Assembly: GCA_947259815.1 (NCBI GenBank)
Contig: CAMYNO010000270.1
Coordinates: forward strand, 1-5,136
Length of the DNA: 5,136 bases
Source of the DNA: an uncultured Parvularculaceae bacterium
GTDB lineage: Bacteria; Pseudomonadota; Alphaproteobacteria; Caulobacterales; Parvularculaceae
Reading direction: 5' to 3'
Shown here: in pieces, positions 1 through 5,136 of the stretch
Numbering within the stretch: position 1 is the stretch's first letter
How the letters are laid out: every line of letters begins with the position of its first letter
Notes under the pieces: model-generated
What the model was told of the DNA's origin: nothing
The model's input: only the letters and a program-made list of their open reading frames with translations
Database searches by the model: none
Made by a program: the position numbers and the translations under genes

Positions 1-166
1 AACCATGGTTGATGAAACGCCCAGCACGACACCGCGCATTTCGGTTATTATCGTGAATTATAACGCCGGCGCCGCCAGACATCGGGTAAGGCGGGCGCCG
101 GCGTTATAATTCACGATAATAACCGAAATGCGCGGTGTCGTGCTGGGCGTTTCATCAACCATGGTT
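1..166. repeat. Terminal long inverted repeat (fold-back), 73-base arms
   Basis: Bases 1-73 are the exact reverse complement of bases 94-166. With one unpaired base (93), bases 74-76 also pair with 90-92, leaving a 13-base loop at 77-89. The innermost part of each arm contains the self-complementary hexamer GGCGCC (68-73 and 94-99). The right arm is continuous with the operon and carries the start of a glycosyltransferase gene on the minus strand. The left arm is an inverted copy of the same start and stops exactly at base 1 of the window. The minus-strand reading continues sensibly through the loop, whereas the plus-strand reading from the left arm diverges into sequence unlike the family. 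I therefore infer that the left arm is the extra copy, made by self-primed copying or by misassembly. A genuine chromosomal inverted duplication is the alternative. Confidence 0.97.
58..162 (-). CDS. Family 2 glycosyltransferase, N-terminal fragment cut by the fold-back
   Basis: The minus-strand reading from the ATG at 162-160 begins MVDETPSTTPR, then gives the beta-strand motif SVIIVNYN followed by AGARLTRCLAA. This is the typical opening of GT-A fold family 2 glycosyltransferases, which transfer a sugar from a nucleotide-sugar donor; the NYN stretch sits at the start of the nucleotide-binding region. Only about 31 residues are believable. After the second Ala (about base 70) the frame enters the inverted arm, adds P-A-L and stops at 58-60. 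The rest of the gene, including the DxD motif, is absent. It starts 39 bases after the gspI stop on the same strand, so it may be the next gene of the operon or simply a neighbour. No convincing Shine-Dalgarno sequence precedes it, and no upstream in-frame ATG exists in the gap. Acceptor and product cannot be inferred. Confidence 0.72.
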   Translation of the reverse strand: MVDETPSTTPRISVIIVNYNAGARLTRCLAAPAL

Positions 167-201
167 GTAACGCTGTTGATCGTCTGGTGTGGCGACCATT
201 T

Positions 202-657
202 TTACTCGAACGATTCTGCAAAGGGCGCTGTTGGGCGCCAGCCCATGGAACGCACCGTAAATTCGGCGCGGCGCCCGTCAGAATATGTGATCGCCGCGTT
301 GACTTCATAAAGGCGCAACATGAAGCGTCCCGGCGCGCCTGATTGATCCAGCGCAGGTCGTTCTTCAGAGACCGGCTGCGCGTTCCATGTGAGAACAGCG
401 TCGCCGAGCGGTTCGGTTCCCTCAGGCTGCTTCGCCGGATTTACTGTGCGCAGATAAGAAAGTGCGCTGGTCATATCCTTGACGCTTGTTTCCGCCCGTT
501 CCGCCGCAAAGACCGTGCGCGCCAATTGCCCCTGAAGCGCCAGCAGCGGTAAAAAGGCGGCGGCAATCAACGCCACCGCCACAAGCGATTCCAGAAGCGA
601 GAACCCTGCCTGGTTATCTTTTCGCTGCGCCGCTATTTGCTTCGCGCATGCCGTCAT
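202..657 (-). CDS. gspI: Type II secretion minor pseudopilin, GspI-like
   Basis: This 151-residue protein starts with an 18-residue basic leader ending in Gly, then FSLLE at residues 19-23. That is the class III prepilin signal: cleavage after Gly18, Phe19 to be N-methylated by the prepilin peptidase, and the conserved Glu at mature position 5. A hydrophobic helix (about 20-42) anchors the precursor in the inner membrane and later packs in the pseudopilus. The rest is a small periplasmic domain with Trp91 and a C-terminal strand around ITYSDGRRAEF. Length and the SLLESLVAVAL style suit GspI, a pseudopilus-tip component with GspJ, GspK and GspH. GspJ or GspH is possible, because the C-terminal domains are too divergent to separate by eye. 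The start lies only 3 bases after the gspD stop, so translation is probably coupled; a weak GGGA precedes it. Its place after the secretin, not next to gspG/H/J/K, is unusual. Confidence 0.82.
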   Translation of the reverse strand: MTACAKQIAAQRKDNQAGFSLLESLVAVALIAAAFLPLLALQGQLARTVFAAERAETSVKDMTSALSYLRTVNPAKQPEGTEPLGDAVLTWNAQPVSEERPALDQSGAPGRFMLRLYEVNAAITYSDGRRAEFTVRSMGWRPTAPFAESFE

Positions 658-660
658 GGG

Positions 661-2913
661 TTAAAATTCCCGTGGCCGAAGGGTCGTCAAGTTGTTTTCC
701 CGGAGCGTGCGATCAATCTCGCCTTTATATTTATTCGCAAAGGCTGAACGGTCGGCCTGGCCGCGGACAACATACGCTTTAATCAGGATAACAAGTTCGG
801 TGCGATCAATGCTGGTCGTATTAGTCGAAAACAATGACCCTAACACAGGAACATCTTTGATAAAAGGAACGCCGCTATTATCGTGCGTTATGTTGTCCTG
901 TATTAAGCCGCCAATGACAGCGGTGCCGCCGTCTTCAAGCGAAAGCAATGTTGCAACGCTGGTGTTGCTGAAAACAGGATTGCCCTCAACACCAGTCGCC
1001 GGCAAGGTCGAGGAAACTTCCTGATTTATTGTCAGGTCGATACGATTGTCGCTGAACACAATCGGCTGGATCTGCAGGATTATACCCGTTGATCGGTATT
1101 GTACTTCCGAGATGTTCGTGTCGACGTTACCGTCGGCGGCGGATGCCCGCGAGGCAATCACAGGAACTTCGGTGCCAACCTGAACGGTGGCGGAGGATCC
1201 GGACCGGGCCAGAAGCCGCGGTGTCGAAAGTACGTTTACTTGGTTGTTCTGGGCAAACGCGTCGATCGCGACTTCAACGTCTGGCGAGAGAACGCCGAAT
1301 GCAACGCCGCCGGGGCCAAAGCCGCCGCGTGAAACAAGGCCTGACAATCCGGATGCGACGTCAGAACCGGATGAACTGAAATTCGGGTTGTTGAGGGCTT
1401 GATCGTTCAAATTCCGGAGTGTCCAGTCGACGCCGAAGCTGGTGCTGTCGGTCAGTTGAACTTGCGCAATCATCACTCCGACAAGAACTTCAGCAGGCGG
1501 TAAATCCAACTGACGCAGTAGCGGAAGCAGTTGTTCATATTCGCTCGGCGTGCCGGAGAAGATCAGCCTGTTGCCAAGCGGATCGACAACGAGGCTGCCG
1601 CGGGAAGCGCCCCCAGGCGCTGAGCCGACCCCTTGTCCGCCCCCCGTCGAACCGCTGGCGGCGGCTTGTGCGCGCGCTGCCGCCAGGCCGGACGATCCCC
1701 CTCCGGCGCTGGCGCCGTCGAGCACCTGATTAAGCGTATTGGCGAGAATTGACGCGTCCATGTTCTGCACGGAGTAAACGAATACCTGTGGCGCATCGCC
1801 CTGCTGCGTCGGCCTGTCCAGCTCTCGTATCCAGTAGGCTGCGCGCGCGCGCGCCTGGTCGTCTCTGGTAAAGATGAGAAGGTCGTTAGAGCGCTCAACT
1901 GCGAGGAGCAGGATCGGTTTTGGCGTGCGCGCGCTGGTGCTGACCTGCCAGCCTTCCGCGCTCAGGATCCTTTCCAACTCGTCTGAGAGGTCGGTTACGG
2001 CCCAATATCGCGGGGTTACGCGTTGCACCTGCGTACCGGCGAATTGCAGTTCATCCATATCGTAAATCACGGCCAGCGCCGCATTTACATCTTCCTGCAG
2101 GCCGTTGAGAATCACAAAATTACCGTCGAGCTGTGCGTTGATGGACAGGTTGCGGTTTCCGTCGAAAGCCTGGCCCAGAATGCTGGCCATTGTATTGGCG
2201 TCGATGGCGTTCAATTCAACATATTGAACGATGGGGCGCAGCCCCGCAGGCGTTTCAGCCCGCGCGCGCGAGCGAATAAAGCGCGGTATGCGCGACTTCA
2301 GCGCGCTGTCTTCAAGGATTTGGTATACGCCGTCTTCTGGAGAAACGCGGATGCCGTAATCCTTCAACGTCATCGACACCAGACTGAAAAAGACATCGGC
2401 CGGCATCGTTCCGGACGAGCGTAGCTGAACAATCTCAGAGCGTTGTGCGACGCCTGGACCTGTCGTGTACGGAACGTCCAGGACCTGACCAAAAACAAGA
2501 TCGATAAACGCGGGCAAAGCGAGCGGTGGCACGACCGTATCGACTTGTTCGGCGCCAAAGGGCGGCGGCGCCGCGGCGTTGGAAGGGTCCGCACCGGCGT
2601 CTCCGTCGCCGATGGAAGGAACCGAGCGAAGCAGGTCGACAATTCCTCTCGGGCGTTCTGTCGCTTCCGCGCTTGGCCCCGTCGACGGACCATCGCCCGT
2701 TGAGACGCGAATGTCCTCCGTCTCGTTGGCTGCAATGGAATAGTCCGGGTACGGCTTGCTTAATGAACAGCTTGCGGCCAATAGCGCCGCAAACGCCATG
2801 GCGCCTCGATGCGCTATGCGTGTGCGATCGATATTGGGCGTCGTAAAATTACTGCGTCGAATAAATGACCGCATATTCTTCAGCACTCTCGTAAACAGCA
2901 GATGAACGGGCAT
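661..2913 (-). CDS. gspD: Type II secretion outer-membrane secretin GspD, probable lipoprotein
   Basis: At 750 residues this is a complete secretin, the multimeric outer-membrane channel through which folded exoproteins leave. A basic N-terminus leads to a hydrophobic segment and a lipobox-like LLAASC with Cys49, then an acidic and Pro-rich linker to about 118. Periplasmic domains follow: N0 at about 121-203, then three N1-like domains at about 228-292, 294-368 and 375-472. The last holds a Gly/Ala/Ser-rich insert at 400-438. The secretin core runs from about 473 to 716, with NVLSTPRLLA (560-569), VGTEVPV (579-585), YRSTGIILQIQPIV (606-619) and VPFIKDVPVLGSLF (682-695). There is no AMIN domain, which argues for GspD over PilQ. 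The start is uncertain: Met14 (ATG at 2874) would leave a 35-residue lipoprotein signal and has GAGAG 11 bases upstream, whereas Met1 has only a weak CGGG. The upstream frame closes with a TGA at 2941-2943. Confidence 0.95.
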   Translation of the reverse strand: MPVHLLFTRVLKNMRSFIRRSNFTTPNIDRTRIAHRGAMAFAALLAASCSLSKPYPDYSIAANETEDIRVSTGDGPSTGPSAEATERPRGIVDLLRSVPSIGDGDAGADPSNAAAPPPFGAEQVDTVVPPLALPAFIDLVFGQVLDVPYTTGPGVAQRSEIVQLRSSGTMPADVFFSLVSMTLKDYGIRVSPEDGVYQILEDSALKSRIPRFIRSRARAETPAGLRPIVQYVELNAIDANTMASILGQAFDGNRNLSINAQLDGNFVILNGLQEDVNAALAVIYDMDELQFAGTQVQRVTPRYWAVTDLSDELERILSAEGWQVSTSARTPKPILLLAVERSNDLLIFTRDDQARARAAYWIRELDRPTQQGDAPQVFVYSVQNMDASILANTLNQVLDGASAGGGSSGLAAARAQAAASGSTGGGQGVGSAPGGASRGSLVVDPLGNRLIFSGTPSEYEQLLPLLRQLDLPPAEVLVGVMIAQVQLTDSTSFGVDWTLRNLNDQALNNPNFSSSGSDVASGLSGLVSRGGFGPGGVAFGVLSPDVEVAIDAFAQNNQVNVLSTPRLLARSGSSATVQVGTEVPVIASRASAADGNVDTNISEVQYRSTGIILQIQPIVFSDNRIDLTINQEVSSTLPATGVEGNPVFSNTSVATLLSLEDGGTAVIGGLIQDNITHDNSGVPFIKDVPVLGSLFSTNTTSIDRTELVILIKAYVVRGQADRSAFANKYKGEIDRTLRENNLTTLRPREF

Positions 2914-3000
2914 TGTTGCCCGATTCGAACAGACGTCATTTCAAAGAAAGCCCATTCGGGCAATGTCATTATTTCCACTGGCCTGATTTGGCGCAGCGTG
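2914..3000 (-). promoter_or_regulatory. gspC-gspD spacer with two mutually exclusive hairpins
   Basis: This 87-base gap is the largest in the operon. On the mRNA strand, TTGCCCGA (bases 2963-2956) is the exact complement of TCGGGCAA (2923-2916), which lies 2 bases before the upstream gspD ATG. The same GCCC can instead form a local stem with GGGC (2950-2953 with 2958-2961, 4-base loop). The two pairings compete, so translation of gspD from the upstream ATG could in principle be modulated. The two halves also share an AATGAC...CGAAT...GGGC pattern spaced 30 bases apart. There is no U-rich tract, so this is not a Rho-independent terminator. Function is conjecture; an 8-base stem with a 32-base loop can occur by chance. 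Confidence 0.22.
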
Positions 3001-3459
3001 TCACGTACCGGGTTTATCATAGGGGAACACAGTCAGGTCTAAAATTTCCCCATTTCTTTCCACAGTAACGGTTTCAAGCGATGCGCCTTGCACGGTCCAG
3101 CCCCCCGGCAGGACGTCGCCAACGCCGGCTGTGAAATACTTGCCGTCGCTGCCCTGAAAGCTGAGCGCCGTTTTGCCGTCCGTGATCCAGGCGCCAGCGA
3201 TCCGCGGCGGTTGTGCGCCGCTCTCCTGTTTATCGTCATTAGTTTCGCCGGAGGTGTTGGTTTCTGCGCCAAAATGATTTGTCGACATGAGCGCCGCATA
3301 AAGGCGCATCCGTTCCGCATCGCCGGTCTCCGGGCGTGCCGGCAACGACCAGGCTGTCTGGTCCTTTCGCAGCGCGCCCACACCGCCATCGGCGCTAAGC
3401 CACCCAGCAACGGAACCGAGCGCGACCGAGGCCATCAATGCTTTCGTGAAGAGTTGCAT
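3001..3459 (-). CDS. gspC: GspC/PilP-like periplasmic linker protein, short form
   Basis: This 152-residue protein has one N-terminal hydrophobic segment (about 5-21), a polar low-complexity linker (about 62-84, rich in Asn, Thr, Glu and Ser) and a compact C-terminal domain at about 85-147. That domain has the pattern of the GspC homology region and PilP beta-domain: PPRIAGAWI, then GDVLPGGWTV, then a final strand EILDLTVF. In the T2SS this domain contacts the secretin N0 domain and connects the inner-membrane platform to the outer-membrane channel. Classical GspC is about 270-300 residues with a PDZ or coiled-coil domain after the homology region; here the protein ends right after it. The gene begins at the ATG in TAATG, sharing one base with the gspM stop, and is followed by gspD, its expected partner. 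Sequence identity is low by eye; context carries much of the call. Confidence 0.72.
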   Translation of the reverse strand: MQLFTKALMASVALGSVAGWLSADGGVGALRKDQTAWSLPARPETGDAERMRLYAALMSTNHFGAETNTSGETNDDKQESGAQPPRIAGAWITDGKTALSFQGSDGKYFTAGVGDVLPGGWTVQGASLETVTVERNGEILDLTVFPYDKPGT

Positions 3460-4040
3460 TAGCTGCTCTCCTGCGCTTCGGCAGCTTCGATATTGATCGG
3501 GACATAGCCTGACGCAGAAAACCGCCCCTGTTTTCTTTCATCGAAAACGGCGTTCACTTCATCGATGACAATCATCGGTTCATGCGCGGCGAGCGCCGCG
3601 AGCGTCTTGGCCACGCTGTCGCCGTTTCGCGATTCCGTTGCGAAGCGAAAACGCAAAATAGCGCCCGTCGGCAGTTCCGTCGGTTCCGGATCGATCTTGA
3701 CGGAAAGGACACGCAAGTTTGCCGAGCTTAAAACGCTCGTAACTGAGGACTGTAATTCGGCGGCGATCACGCCTGCTGTCGGCGCCGACCAGTGGGTGGT
3801 TTGCCACGCCGCCAGTGTTTGTTCAGCTTCGTTAGCGCGTTCCATCCAAAGCGTTTCGTCAACCGCGCCGCCGTGCCGCGCTAATCTGGCGTCAACGGCT
3901 TCACGCGCGACCTGCGCTTCAGCGGCTGCGTCGTCGATACGACCAATAATCGCAAAGCCAAGCAAACACCCCAGCGCGATCAATCCATATAGGGTGCGCA
4001 GGTTGAGCGATTCTTTTATGCGTTCGTACAGATCTTTCAT
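3459..4040 (-). CDS. gspM: GspM/PilO-like inner-membrane platform protein
   Basis: This 193-residue bitopic protein has a short basic cytoplasmic N-terminus (1-15), one transmembrane helix (about 16-33), an Ala/Glu-rich helical stretch likely to form a coiled coil (about 36-80), and a periplasmic domain at about 86-183. That domain shows the alpha/beta pattern of the circular ferredoxin-like fold shared by GspM and PilO (LRVLSVKI, ILRFRFAT, a helix SVAKTLAALAA, then MIVIDEVNAVF). Such proteins pair with GspL or PilN in the inner-membrane assembly platform. The fit is to the PilO-like subtype-b GspM, not the enterobacterial type. It begins 9 bases after the gspL stop, with only a weak GAGAG 12 bases upstream, and its stop shares one base with the gspC start. 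Confidence rests on topology, fold pattern and gene order between gspL and gspC; no sharp signature motif exists for this family. Confidence 0.78.
   Translation of the reverse strand: MKDLYERIKESLNLRTLYGLIALGCLLGFAIIGRIDDAAAEAQVAREAVDARLARHGGAVDETLWMERANEAEQTLAAWQTTHWSAPTAGVIAAELQSSVTSVLSSANLRVLSVKIDPEPTELPTGAILRFRFATESRNGDSVAKTLAALAAHEPMIVIDEVNAVFDERKQGRFSASGYVPINIEAAEAQESS
3468..3472 (-). promoter_or_regulatory. Shine-Dalgarno AGGAG of the gspC-like gene
   Basis: The mRNA strand reads AGGAG 8 bases before the ATG at 3459-3457, the best ribosome binding site in the window. It lies inside the last codons of gspM and, with the one-base TAATG overlap, fixes this start and points to coupled translation of the two genes. 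Confidence 0.8.
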
Positions 4041-4049
4041 TTTTGCACA

Positions 4050-5136
4050 TTACTCTCGCAGCGAAGGCGAATCCTCGTCTGCCGACGGATCGAAGACGAC
4101 CGTCGCTTTTACAGAAATTGTCGTATCATTTTGTCTCTCGATGAAAACATCGGAAAGAATATTGTTCTTTTCTAGGCGGGAAACGAGCTTCGGCGTATCG
4201 ATCGCGGCATCCGCATCTATGATCAGCCTCGCTTCGAGCAGCTGATCGTTGACCCGGAGAATTCTGATGCGGCCCATTTCTGGCGGAATTTCTGTAGTGA
4301 CTGCGGCAAATGCTTCGATGACCGCTTTCCCATTGCCTACAGCGGCAAGTTCTTCAATCCCGGCGGCTGACGATACGGCGCGTCGGCGCGCATCAATCGC
4401 GGCCCCGTTTCTCTCCAGCGACGTTTCAATGCGCGCTTCGTTCGCCGCCGCCGTACCGGCATGGGTCAATAATTGCGACAGTTCGAAAGCGGCGGCCATG
4501 GCCAGGACGCAGCCTGCTGTGGCGGCTACCCGCGCCGGTGCGAAGGTTAGCTGAAGGTTCGACGGCTCGGTATCGATCAGCGGCAAATCACTGCGAAACG
4601 GCGTATCGACCGGTACAGGGGCGTCAGCGCCTTCCTCGTCGATGGGCGCTTGCGCCGCGCGAAGAAAATGCTGCCATTCACGGCCGGCCGGTATGGCGGG
4701 CCACCAGCGCGATGCAATCAGGGCGCCCTCGCGCCAAACCTGTCCTTCAAATCCGTCAATGCTGCGGACCAGCCGGGCGCCATCCGTCAGGGCCTCGCGC
4801 GCCAGCGTTTCCGGAAGGATGCGCATCGTTGCTACACTCGCGCCGTTGCGGCATTCAAAGTCGCCCTCCCAACTCCAAACACTCGCCTGAAGCGGATCGC
4901 CCGGGTCTTTTACCAGTCTGGTTTGAGCTTCATTGTATCCTTGGCGAAAACCGACGCCGAGTTTTGCGGCCGCGCTGGCTTTCGTATTCTTGCCGGTAAG
5001 GCGCACCCGTGAAAAACTGCAGACCGCACGGGACAATACGAAAACGGTCGGCCTGAACCGCCCGGTATTGTCGCTCTCTTCGAGACGGCCGTCAGCGTGA
5101 ATCGGGACGAGGCGCGGCCTCAAATATTGGCGCCAA
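4050..5136 (-). CDS. gspL: GspL/PilN-like inner-membrane platform protein, 5' end beyond the window
   Basis: The frame is open to the right edge. The first possible in-window start is a TTG at 5123-5121, but codons for W-R-Q-Y precede it without a stop, so the true start is probably outside. Numbering from that TTG, residues 1-195 are cytoplasmic and contain the RAVCSFSRVRL stretch, reminiscent of the shortened actin-like domain of GspL relatives. One transmembrane helix spans about 197-216, followed by an Ala/Glu/Arg-rich coiled coil (about 222-262). A periplasmic ferredoxin-like domain (about 265-345) holds the strands GRIRILRVNDQLLEARLII and TTISVKATVVF. GspL normally binds the GspE ATPase through its cytoplasmic part and pairs with GspM in the periplasm. 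The cytoplasmic part here looks shorter than the roughly 240 residues usual for GspL, although the missing 5' end makes that provisional. A PilN-domain protein is the nearest alternative. Confidence 0.75.
   Translation of the reverse strand, partial: WRQYLRPRLVPIHADGRLEESDNTGRFRPTVFVLSRAVCSFSRVRLTGKNTKASAAAKLGVGFRQGYNEAQTRLVKDPGDPLQASVWSWEGDFECRNGASVATMRILPETLAREALTDGARLVRSIDGFEGQVWREGALIASRWWPAIPAGREWQHFLRAAQAPIDEEGADAPVPVDTPFRSDLPLIDTEPSNLQLTFAPARVAATAGCVLAMAAAFELSQLLTHAGTAAANEARIETSLERNGAAIDARRRAVSSAAGIEELAAVGNGKAVIEAFAAVTTEIPPEMGRIRILRVNDQLLEARLIIDADAAIDTPKLVSRLEKNNILSDVFIERQNDTTISVKATVVFDPSADEDSPSLRE
5127..5136. repeat. Perfect 10-base palindrome at the right edge
   Basis: The last ten bases, TTGGCGCCAA, equal their own reverse complement and contain the same GGCGCC core found at the hinge of the left-end fold-back. 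The first ten bases of the window, AACCATGGTT, are also a perfect palindrome. This is plain in the sequence; its meaning (a breakpoint of copying or assembly) is inference. Confidence 0.9.

Noticed and set aside
1..166. Inverted repeat as an insertion sequence, integron attC site or telomere-like hairpin end
   Set aside because: There is no transposase, no target-site duplication and no attC R/L box pattern; the arms are ordinary coding sequence of a glycosyltransferase start, which fits a fold-back copy better.
111..308. 65-codon minus-strand frame overlapping the gspI end
   Set aside because: It overlaps gspI in another frame, is Arg-rich without recognisable motif, and ends inside the inverted repeat; the glycosyltransferase frame there is far more convincing.
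1419..1733. Plus-strand frames inside gspD (several of 70-130 codons)
   Set aside because: Arg-rich, antisense to well-conserved secretin codons; shadows of a GC-rich gene.
1841..1852. (GC)6 dinucleotide run as a slippage or Z-DNA element
   Set aside because: It encodes the in-frame ARAR stretch of the secretin N2 domain; short GC runs are expected in this base composition and the frame is intact.
2840..2875. Twin-arginine signal in GspD (RR near residues 19-20)
   Set aside because: The following residues (S-N-F) do not match the RRxFLK pattern, and secretins use the Sec pathway; the lipobox further on is the better reading.
2950..2961. GCCC-ATTC-GGGC hairpin as a transcription terminator between gspC and gspD
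   Set aside because: The stem is only 4 pairs, no U tract follows on the minus strand, and gspD needs to be co-expressed with the upstream genes.
3565..4245. 226-codon open frame on the plus strand
   Set aside because: It runs antisense across the gspM-gspL junction, is dominated by Ser/Ala/Arg, has no domain pattern or ribosome binding site, and both genes beneath it have coherent membrane-protein architecture.

Overview
The window looks like one end-to-end contig from a Gram-negative bacterium, most likely a moderately GC-rich alphaproteobacterium. The Gram-negative call rests on an outer-membrane secretin. The alphaproteobacterial call is an inference from gene arrangement and protein style, and no rRNA or other marker supports it. 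Every credible gene lies on the minus strand in one tight, operon-like run, so transcription goes from right to left. No stretch longer than about 90 bases lacks a gene. No tRNA, rRNA, CRISPR array, insertion sequence, clear promoter or terminator was seen.

Reading in the direction of transcription, the genes are: a GspL-like inner-membrane protein whose 5' end runs off the right edge; a GspM/PilO-like protein; a small GspC/PilP-like protein; a full-length GspD secretin with a probable lipoprotein signal; and a GspI-like minor pseudopilin. After these comes the first part of a family 2 glycosyltransferase. Together they are part of a type II secretion system (T2SS): GspL and GspM form the inner-membrane assembly platform, GspC links it to the secretin, GspD is the outer-membrane channel, and GspI belongs to the pseudopilus tip. 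The ATPase (GspE), the platform protein GspF, the major pseudopilin GspG and the peptidase GspO are not in the window.

Two points of biology stand out. The order L-M-C-D is colinear with pilM/N-O-P-Q of type IV pilus clusters, not with the classical gspC-D-E-...-L-M order. GspC is also reduced to an anchor plus an HR/PilP-like domain. In addition, the pseudopilin gene sits after the secretin, separate from where gspG-H-I-J-K would normally keep it.

The left 166 bases are a nearly perfect long inverted repeat (73-base arms, short loop) that duplicates the start of the glycosyltransferase gene in opposite orientation. The minus-strand copy fits the family consensus through the loop and the other copy does not. 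This is best read as a fold-back (self-primed) chimera or assembly artefact at the contig end. Both ends of the window are also perfect 10-base palindromes. I see no convincing evidence of a wholly new system; the unusual content is the minimal, pilus-like T2SS module and the terminal structure.
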